NCBI GenBank assembly: GCA_903921455.1 | Contig: CAIXPZ010000236.1 | Span: 1-12,097 of the forward strand | Origin: an uncultured Verrucomicrobia subdivision 3 bacterium | GTDB lineage: Bacteria; Verrucomicrobiota; Verrucomicrobiae; Limisphaerales; UBA11358 | Length of the DNA stretch: 12,097 bases | Direction: 5' to 3' | Shown here: in pieces, positions 8,422-12,097 of the stretch | Layout: each line of letters begins with the position of its first letter | Numbering within the stretch: position 1 is the first letter of the stretch | Translations under genes and position numbers: made by a program | Notes under the pieces: generated by a model | What the model saw: the letters and a program-made list of their open reading frames with translations, nothing else | What the model was told of the DNA's origin: nothing | The model's database searches: none

Positions 8422-9276
8422 TTATCGGGCGAGATTGTTTTTGAGGATGAATTGCACCACCGGCTCGGGGTCATCCAAGCCATGCGGATGATGACCAATG
8501 CCCGGTTTATGGATGACTTGGATTTGCCCGCCCAATGCGCGGTAACGTTTTTCCATGATAGCCGTGTTCTCAGCCACGGGCACCACGTCATCGCTGTCAC
8601 CCACGACATGGATGAGGGGGATGCCTGCCTTGGCCAGCGGGGCGAGGATTTCGATGGGATTATTGGTATAAGCCAAAGCCGCGGCTTCATTTTGGAAGCC
8701 ATAATTCGCGATGAGTTGTGTCCAATCATTGGTGCTCCCTTTGCCTTGGCCCTTGCCACCGGGCCAGCTCTTGATATCGCATACGGGAGCGTCGCCATAA
8801 ATGGCTCCCACGCGGCTCGGATTGGCGGCCGCCCAATGATAGGCATAGAGTCCGCCGCGGCTGATGCCGATGAGCACGGGTTGGACATTCAAGCCTTGGG
8901 CCGTGAGTCGTTGGTAAAAGTCGTTGCATTGAGCGATCGCCTTGGGGCAGCCGAAAGTGTTGCCCACCGTGATATGTGCGGAGTAATAGCCGGCCTCCAG
9001 CAATTGCAACGTGGCGCAGCGCTTGGTGAAAGCATCGGGAAACTCCATGCACCAGGACCAGCGCTGGCCCGGCGAATTGGTTTTGGGCACCACCACCCAA
9101 GCCTGGCAGCCATCCACGGTGAAATGGTAACGCTGGTATCCATGCCAAATGTCCACGGTGCTGTTTGGCCAGTTCGTAATGGTGTGAACCGTGGTTTCGG
9201 CTGCAAAACCTTTCCGCCCCGGCGTCATCAGCAGCAAGGCAGCGAGGAGAGAAATGATAAACCGTTGAGTTGACAT
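8422..9276 (-). CDS. Secreted alpha/beta hydrolase (esterase-like)
   Basis: 284 aa. Residues 1-26 are a signal peptide ('MSTQRFIISLLAALLLMTPG' then 'RKGFAA'). The catalytic triad of the alpha/beta hydrolase fold is visible: nucleophile elbow 'IGISRGG' with Ser139, 'VVGDSDDVVPV' with Asp229 (or Asp230), and 'PGIGHHPHG' with His262 (or His263). The likely role is hydrolysis of an ester outside the cytoplasm, and the substrate cannot be read. Six cysteines in the mature part fit an exported, possibly disulfide-bonded enzyme. The frame is open 31 codons further upstream to 9369, but starting there would bury the signal peptide. It converges on the 6982-8331 gene with 90 nt between the stop codons. 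That gap holds a perfect 12-bp palindrome (CCTTGGCCAAGG, 8380-8391) but no obvious terminator. Confidence 0.85.
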   Translation of the reverse strand: MSTQRFIISLLAALLLMTPGRKGFAAETTVHTITNWPNSTVDIWHGYQRYHFTVDGCQAWVVVPKTNSPGQRWSWCMEFPDAFTKRCATLQLLEAGYYSAHITVGNTFGCPKAIAQCNDFYQRLTAQGLNVQPVLIGISRGGLYAYHWAAANPSRVGAIYGDAPVCDIKSWPGGKGQGKGSTNDWTQLIANYGFQNEAAALAYTNNPIEILAPLAKAGIPLIHVVGDSDDVVPVAENTAIMEKRYRALGGQIQVIHKPGIGHHPHGLDDPEPVVQFILKNNLAR

Positions 9277-9486
9277 ATTTTTGCGTATTATCACGAACAC
9301 GTTTTGCAATGAAACAGATTTAATCTGCTTGGGCAAGAAGCCTTCCATTCGCTTTGGCCTTTGTCCCACGCCGCTGGTATGAATTCATTGATTCGGATGT
9401 TCACCACTGATTGACTTAACCACTCTTTTACCGGCATCTTGCAGCGGGCTGGTCTTTGCCGCCAGCCAACAGCGTCTGCGGAACTA
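9277..9486. other. Non-coding stretch upstream of the hydrolase gene
   Basis: No gene, RNA or convincing promoter was found here. The one structured item is the 13-nt palindrome at 9315-9327, listed separately. ACTTAAC at 9414-9420 fits an integron core consensus but has no partner at attC distance. The 9277-9730 gap as a whole is filled by this stretch, a 24-nt repeat, a transposase remnant and a possible attC site. Confidence 0.4.
9315..9327. promoter_or_regulatory. 13-nt perfect palindrome upstream of the hydrolase gene
   Basis: CAGATT-T-AATCTG lies 39-51 nt upstream of the hydrolase ATG, in a position suitable for an operator. No regulator is known and no promoter could be fixed next to it, so it may be chance. 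Confidence 0.25.
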
Positions 9487-9510
9487 TTCCGGAGCGCGGC
9501 CTTCCGGCCG
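9487..9510 (-). repeat. 24-nt palindromic repeat, copy A
   Basis: Identical over 24 nt to 10848-10871 (plus strand TTCCGGAGCGCGGCCTTCCG followed by GCCG). On the minus strand it folds as GCGGCC-GGAA-GGCCGC (9511-9496), a 6-bp stem with a GNRA-type GGAA loop. It lies 2 nt downstream of the stop codon of the IS110 transposase remnant. Confidence 0.8.
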
Positions 9511-9512
9511 CT

Positions 9513-9656
9513 TCACCGTGCTACCTTGTGAGGCTTGGGAATAATCTGACCAGCGGCAGCGAGGACGCAGACGTGATGCTGTCGATCACCGAGATTCAGG
9601 CCGAGTGTGAACCCGCTGACGACAGCAGGCGTGTAGTTGGAAACGAGGGGGGTGGT
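9513..9656 (-). pseudogene. Remnant of an IS110-family transposase (N-terminal part only)
   Basis: The minus-strand frame is open for 47 codons between an upstream TAA (9659-9657) and a TGA at 9515-9513. Its core 'TLGLNLGDRQHHVCVLAAAG' (around residues 18-36) matches the N-terminal RuvC-like DEDD motif of IS110-family transposases, usually 'VGLDLGD...HVCVLDxxG'. The first catalytic aspartate is replaced by Asn ('GLNLGD'). No start codon is visible, and the remaining 300 or so residues, including the C-terminal serine region, are missing. It is therefore a dead fragment. It abuts a degenerate attC-like site on one side and the 24-nt repeat on the other. Confidence 0.6.
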
Positions 9657-9724
9657 TTACATCAGCAGACTTTACCAGACGCCCTTGGCGCCATGGTCTG
9701 CCTTCTCATCTAATCGGGTTAGGA
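9655..9724 (-). other. Degenerate attC-like site at the downstream end of the cassette array
   Basis: On the minus strand a core TCCTAAC (9724-9718) sits 6 nt after the stop codon of the last cassette gene, where an attC R'' box belongs. It differs from the consensus RYYYAAC only in its first base. The interior folds: GCAGAC (9665-9670) with GTCTGC (9696-9701), then CCA/TGG and CGCC-CTT-GGCG (9680-9690). The expected R' box is poor (GTAAACC, overlapping the stop before the transposase remnant). It may be a decayed or IS-damaged site. Confidence 0.35.
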
Positions 9725-9730
9725 TGCATG

Positions 9731-10240
9731 TCAATAAATCTCATAAATCCCAGCCGCTATCTGCTCGGCAACCGAATGATGATTGCCAATCACGCCACCA
9801 TTTTCATATCCCGTGCCGTGCTTGTAGCCTTGGCTGTTAGTGGATGTATCAATCTCCAAACCAAAATACGGTCTGGAATGTCCGCCAGTCGAGTGCATAC
9901 CAAAAATCCTCATGCTGACACAACCATACTGCGGATAATACTGAACAATCATCGGCTTGAGAGCCAAAATAGCTGGCGGCAGGTTCGTATCGCCCCAATG
10001 CGAATAAAACCCATTCTTGTTCTGTGCTGCGAATGCGATGCAATCTCGTCTGACTGCATCCCAACCTCCGGCAGTCTGAACTCGCTCCATAAGCTTCGCT
10101 CGCTCCCCGCGCCGCTCAACCGATGCTGGCGGCCACCAGTCAATAAAGGCTGGGAGGATGAAGAATAAGGTGAAAAATGCTATCGCTATCAAAAGTAGCA
10201 AGCTCGGCAAACTGCTTTTTGATGGCGTCGAATTTTCCAT
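9731..10240 (-). CDS. Cassette gene: membrane-anchored protein of unknown function
   Basis: 169 aa. After a polar start (MENSTPSKSS), residues 12-33 form one hydrophobic helix ('PSLLLLIAIAFFTLFFILP'). The rest, starting 'DWWPPASVERRGER', is probably outside the cytoplasm. Visible features are 'VQTAGGWDAVRRDC' (54-67), a Trp/Tyr-rich middle and 'MRIFGMHSTGGHSRPYFGLE' (110-129), which looks like beta strands. I recall similar 'AGGW.AVRRDC' and 'HSTGG..PYYGL' patterns in uncharacterised cassette proteins, without any function. The ATG at 10240 lies 12 nt after the upstream recombination core. An in-frame ATG at 10276 would put coding sequence inside the attC site. The stop codon lies 6 nt before the next core-like box. 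Confidence 0.75.
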   Translation of the reverse strand: MENSTPSKSSLPSLLLLIAIAFFTLFFILPAFIDWWPPASVERRGERAKLMERVQTAGGWDAVRRDCIAFAAQNKNGFYSHWGDTNLPPAILALKPMIVQYYPQYGCVSMRIFGMHSTGGHSRPYFGLEIDTSTNSQGYKHGTGYENGGVIGNHHSVAEQIAAGIYEIY

Positions 10241-10252
10241 ATTCGCAGTGCA

Positions 10253-10351
10253 GCCTAACGTCCAGAGAACAGGCACGCGGGACCAAATTACGTGAACCGC
10301 GAAGCGGAACTGGAACGGCCATCCCGCGTTGCCTGCAGCGATTTGTTAGCC
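10253..10351 (-). other. attC recombination site (well preserved)
   Basis: Read on the minus strand: R'' GGCTAAC (10351-10345) and R' GTTAGGC (10259-10253). Inside, TCCCGCGTTGCCTG (plus 10322-10335) pairs with CAGGCACGCGGGA (plus 10270-10282) over 13 bp with one unpaired base. That base is on the R'' arm, as in the extrahelical base that orients attC sites. The apical part contains GAACCGCGAAGCGGAA with a CCGC-GAA-GCGG hairpin. The 99-nt length is within the attC range. The gene before it stops 12 nt from R'' and the next starts 12 nt after R'. Confidence 0.88.
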
Positions 10352-10363
10352 CACATCATGGTT

Positions 10364-10663
10364 CTAATATCCTGGCAATACAGCAATCTTTCCAGTCTTG
10401 TCGTAAACAAATACTGTGTACTCGCTTTCGCCAATCACGGTGGACTTCGACGTATAATTAACCACCCAAACGCCTCGACTAGCCAAAAAGTGTGGCGTGG
10501 ATGCAGTAAACGCTTCAGGCGATTTTACGTTCTCATTCAGGGTGTTGTTTGCGACTTCCAGAACCCGCTGCTTGCTCCACGTCGGACGCGGCTGTGTTTG
10601 GCAACCTACCTGTAGTAATAAAACCAGAAGTGCTGCACCTAGTATGAATGGGCGAAATGTCAT
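10364..10663 (-). CDS. Cassette gene: small lipoprotein of unknown function
   Basis: 99 aa. The N-terminus 'MTFRPFILGAALLVLLLQVG' followed by Cys21 is a lipoprotein signal with lipobox LQVGC, so the mature protein of about 79 residues should be lipid-anchored. It contains 'WSKQRVLEVANNTL' (probably helical), then 'GVWVVNYTSK' and 'SEYTVFVYDKTGKIAVLPGY'. The two strands and turn with 'DKTGKI' resemble the PepSY/NTF2-like strand pattern of small periplasmic proteins, but this is not a family assignment. The sequence AAGG 7 nt before the ATG is a weak ribosome-binding site. The R' core of the upstream attC-like site is 13 nt before the ATG. Confidence 0.78.
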   Translation of the reverse strand: MTFRPFILGAALLVLLLQVGCQTQPRPTWSKQRVLEVANNTLNENVKSPEAFTASTPHFLASRGVWVVNYTSKSTVIGESEYTVFVYDKTGKIAVLPGY

Positions 10664-10676
10664 ATGGTGCCTTTTG

Positions 10677-10772
10677 GGCTAACTAACAATATACGTCGGC
10701 CTGTGTAGCCTATCCTTTTTCATGTAATGACACTAGGCGCGCCAAAAAATGATGTCCAGCAGAAATTTAGGC
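10677..10772 (-). other. attC-like site, only the R' half clear
   Basis: On the minus strand R' is GTTAGCC (10683-10677), 13 nt before the next ATG. A stem GCCTGTGT (plus 10699-10706) / ACAC(T)AGGC (plus 10730-10738) pairs over 8 bp with one bulged base on the R'' arm. A clean R'' is missing. The best candidate is GCCTAAA (10772-10766), one base off consensus. Another weak option is CCATAAC (10781-10775). The distance to the preceding stop codon (10879) is unusually long and holds repeat copy B. Confidence 0.45.
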
Positions 10773-10847
10773 CGGTTATGGCCGGACCTTGCCTTTAGGA
10801 AACACGTCTCGTCCGCCGTGTCGAGCGTAATTTAGTGCCTGGCCCTT

Positions 10848-10871
10848 TTCCGGAGCGCGGCCTTCCGGCCG
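10848..10871 (-). repeat. 24-nt palindromic repeat, copy B
   Basis: Identical to 9487-9510. On the minus strand it forms CGGCC-GGAA-GGCCG starting a few bases after the stop codon of the 10879-11226 gene. A/T-poor flanks and no T-run make it unlike a standard intrinsic terminator. It looks more like a dispersed intergenic palindrome of REP type. Confidence 0.8.
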
Positions 10872-10878
10872 GTCATCT

Positions 10879-11226
10879 TCAATAATTGTAAGGCCCACAT
10901 GAGGCCAACTCCCAATCACCAGAACCACTGCGAACAAACTCAAACATCGTAACCAACGTCATGGCGAACAAATGCTCCTTTCCCGCGACCGTGTCTTTGC
11001 CAAGGGCAATGATCGGTCCATCTACACGGCATTGGGTCTGGGCTGCCAAGACCGCAGTAGCCTGACTGACCTCTTCGGCAGTGACACCTCGAATGCGAGC
11101 ATCGGGTGACACTATCACCTGATTCTGATGGTGAACCTCAGGCAATCGCGTCAGCGGAGTAGTCGGATGTGAACTGCTGCATCCGGTCAGCGACACAAGA
11201 AACAAAATGCCAACTGATAATCTCAT
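10879..11226 (-). CDS. Cassette gene: small lipoprotein of unknown function
   Basis: 115 aa. 'MRLSVGILFLVSLTGCSSS' is a lipoprotein signal with lipobox LTGC (Cys16). The mature part is short, with 'IVSPDARIRGVTAEEVSQAT', 'CRVDGPIIALGKD' and a C-terminus 'FEFVRSGSGDWELASCGPYN'. The two cysteines could form a disulfide bridge. No family is recognised. The frame is open upstream to an ATG at 11349, but that extension is translated attC sequence. The ATG at 11226 lies 12 nt after the R' core, as in the neighbouring cassettes. No Shine-Dalgarno sequence is evident, so translation may depend on the upstream reading frame or on non-SD initiation. Confidence 0.75.
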   Translation of the reverse strand: MRLSVGILFLVSLTGCSSSHPTTPLTRLPEVHHQNQVIVSPDARIRGVTAEEVSQATAVLAAQTQCRVDGPIIALGKDTVAGKEHLFAMTLVTMFEFVRSGSGDWELASCGPYNY

Positions 11227-11238
11227 GAGCGTGAAATC

Positions 11239-11335
11239 GCCTAACGAAAAAAGAAGGCACCGCCGACTCGCGACGCGAACCGCGACAGCGGAAATGACAG
11301 CGCCAACGGCGGGTGGCTCCGGCGACCGGTTAGGC
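11239..11335 (-). other. attC recombination site (well preserved)
   Basis: On the minus strand R'' is GCCTAAC (11335-11329) and R' is GTTAGGC (11245-11239), perfect complements that match the core consensus. The inner stem GGCACCGCCG (plus 11256-11265) pairs with CGGCGGGTGGC (plus 11307-11317) with one extra base on the R'' arm and one mismatch. The apical region GAACCGCGACAGCGGAA is nearly the same as in the 10253-10351 site, which suggests a common origin. R'' begins 1 nt after the stop codon of the preceding cassette gene. Length 97 nt. Confidence 0.9.
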
Positions 11336-11336
11336 A

Positions 11337-11870
11337 TCATGATATCCACTTGTTAGTTTCCTCCACTACACGCCAAAAAACAAACGTGCGCTTGAGCCTA
11401 ATCGTCGAACCACGTGCGTCAAGTGCGCCGTGGGTCTCGGACCAATTTACTAATATCTCATCCGAACCAAGCCAGCGAATTGCATCTATCACATAAACAC
11501 GAACTGCCTTCTGTGTCTTTGCGTCCACATACCTCTGAAAATCTTGAATCTTCACTCCGCCATGTTCAACTTCTCCGTAAATAGCGTGTATCCGGTCAGT
11601 CGGAATCATTAAGTCCAACTGGGAACCATTGTGCGACCATGCAGCCATTAGGCTGTGCTGTAATCTGGGTGGCAATGCTGTAAACGCGTCATCGTTGTGC
11701 GCAAGCGCGACTGAGACCAAGTCGCCGTTGTGGGTATCAACAACACGGGAAAGAACAATCTGGTAAATCGAATCAAAGTCTGGTGAGGGGAAAAGATACC
11801 TATCCACACCGACGCCAACAAAAATGCTGACGGTCACTACCACTATGGCGATGTATTTGCGCGTGCTCAT
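11337..11870 (-). CDS. Cassette gene: membrane-anchored protein of unknown function
   Basis: 177 aa. 'MSTRKYIAIVVVTVSIFVGV' provides a basic start and one membrane helix (about 6-24). The remainder probably lies outside the cytoplasm. Its final 50 residues ('VYVIDAIRWLGSDEILVNWS', 'GSTIRLKRTFVFWRVVEETN') alternate polar and aromatic residues like an antiparallel beta sheet. No known family or active site is recognised. The TGA stop is separated by a single base from the R'' core of the attC site, showing how tightly the cassette is trimmed. A degenerate attC-like site begins 7 nt before the start codon. Confidence 0.78.
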   Translation of the reverse strand: MSTRKYIAIVVVTVSIFVGVGVDRYLFPSPDFDSIYQIVLSRVVDTHNGDLVSVALAHNDDAFTALPPRLQHSLMAAWSHNGSQLDLMIPTDRIHAIYGEVEHGGVKIQDFQRYVDAKTQKAVRVYVIDAIRWLGSDEILVNWSETHGALDARGSTIRLKRTFVFWRVVEETNKWIS

Positions 11871-11877
11871 GATGCCA

Positions 11878-11947
11878 TATCAAGGAAAAAAGAAGGCATG
11901 TTGAAGAAGTTGGCGCGACGGGCGACAACTATTGATGTCGGTTAAAC
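11878..11947 (-). other. Degenerate attC-like site upstream of the first visible cassette
   Basis: On the minus strand R'' is GTTTAAC (11947-11941), a perfect match to RYYYAAC. The R'-proximal segment GAAAAAAGAAGGCA (plus 11885-11898) is identical over 14 nt to the matching part of the good attC site (plus 11246-11259). The R' core itself is altered: CTTGATA (11884-11878) instead of GTTAGGC. The interior forms an AGTTG/CAACT stem. The site is shorter (70 nt) and probably decayed. Confidence 0.5.
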
Positions 11948-11978
11948 AATAAACATCAAACATAAATTCAATATGCCA

Positions 11979-12097
11979 ATGAAAACGAATACGCCTCTGA
12001 ATTCTGAAACGCAAGCCCGAATCCACCAACTGAAACTCGGCGTGTACTGGCACGCCGATCATTTCCGCGTAGTGCGGATGTCATCCGCGTGCCCACC
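11979..12097 (+). CDS. Possible start of a plus-strand gene, cut by the window edge
   Basis: About 39 codons are open from the ATG at 11979 (another in-frame ATG is at 11973), preceded by an A/T-rich stretch. The predicted start is 'MKTNTPLNSETQARIHQLKL', and codon third positions are G/C-rich. No family is recognised, and it does not resemble an integron integrase N-terminus I know. A minus-strand frame is also open from the edge to a stop at 11968-11970, so the coding strand is uncertain. A perfect palindrome at 12074-12088 argues that part may be non-coding. Confidence 0.25.
   Translation, partial: MKTNTPLNSETQARIHQLKLGVYWHADHFRVVRMSSACP
12074..12088. repeat. 15-nt perfect palindrome
   Basis: GCGGATG-T-CATCCGC is a 7-bp inverted repeat. 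Like the 24-nt repeats it is preceded by AG(C/T) and has the GCGG...CCGC frame, so it may be a diverged member of the same class of intergenic palindromes. Confidence 0.35.

Larger units (their letters stand above)
9655..11947 (-). mobile_element. Integron gene-cassette array (four cassettes, no integrase in the window)
   Basis: Four small minus-strand genes are separated by attC-like sites. The two good sites (10253-10351 and 11239-11335) each run R''-L''-L'-R' in the direction of gene reading, with R'' just after one stop codon and R' 12 nt before the next ATG. Sites at 9655-9724, 10677-10772 and 11878-11947 are partial or degenerate but occupy the expected places. Cassette genes are tightly packed in one direction, have no readable promoters, and are visibly richer in A/T than ppdK. 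An integrase gene would be expected beyond the right edge, reading away from the array. It is not in view. Confidence 0.8.

Noticed and set aside
8365..9273. 302-codon plus-strand frame opposite the alpha/beta hydrolase
   Set aside because: The minus strand has a complete catalytic triad and signal peptide, while the plus-strand frame shows no family features.
9456..9713. 85-codon plus-strand frame in the gap before the cassettes
   Set aside because: It overlaps the minus-strand frame with a clear IS110 transposase motif and has no protein-like pattern.
9414..9723. ACTTAAC at 9414-9420 as partner core for the last attC site
   Set aside because: The resulting site would be over 300 nt, beyond the usual attC size, and it would span the transposase remnant and repeat.
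11227..11349. 41-codon N-terminal extension of the 10879 lipoprotein gene
   Set aside because: It is translation through the attC site, and the internal ATG gives a proper lipoprotein signal.
11880..12062. Minus-strand 60-codon frame at the right edge as a cassette gene
   Set aside because: It runs through the attC-like site and ends in its poly-A/T segment, so it is probably chance.

Overview
The window looks like chromosomal DNA from the Verrucomicrobiota, probably a Limisphaerales/Pedosphaera-type bacterium. The evidence is family-level. A secreted SGNH hydrolase ends in the short C-terminal domain I associate with secreted proteins of this group. A 449-residue exported protein carries an 'FGGTDPGRFV' domain with a TPR tail that I recall from verrucomicrobial membrane proteins. 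Clear Shine-Dalgarno sequences are scarce. This placement comes from memory of the families, not from a search.

Left part (1-9276), ordinary chromosomal genes. The 5' end of metH (methionine synthase, minus strand) diverges from ppdK (pyruvate, phosphate dikinase, plus strand). A palindrome and a sigma70-like promoter lie between them, and ppdK ends in a strong intrinsic terminator. Then come four plus-strand genes: the SGNH/GDSL hydrolase, a six-helix DUF3592 membrane protein, a four-helix membrane protein with a CxxC/CxxC zinc-ribbon-like tail whose -10 box suggests a leaderless mRNA, and the exported FGGTDPGRFV/TPR protein. A convergent minus-strand gene encodes a secreted alpha/beta hydrolase.

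Right part (about 9480-11950), the most interesting region: a stretch of integron gene cassettes read on the minus strand. Four small genes (169, 99, 115 and 177 aa) are separated by sites that look like attC recombination sites. Two are convincing (10253-10351 and 11239-11335): paired 7-nt cores of the GTTAGGC/GCCTAAC type, inner stems with a bulged base always on the R'' side, a shared apical segment, and the next gene starting 12 nt after the core. Three others are degenerate or partial. All four cassette genes encode membrane-anchored or lipoprotein products of unknown function. No integron integrase lies in the window, so this is either an integrase-less cassette cluster (CALIN) or the interior or end of a longer array.

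At the downstream edge of the array lies a 47-codon remnant of an IS110-family transposase with its first catalytic Asp changed to Asn. Next to it is a 24-nt palindromic repeat found again, identically, inside the array. In both places the repeat follows a minus-strand stop codon by a few bases. The last 150 bases contain a possible partial plus-strand reading frame and another short perfect palindrome, and little else can be said of them.
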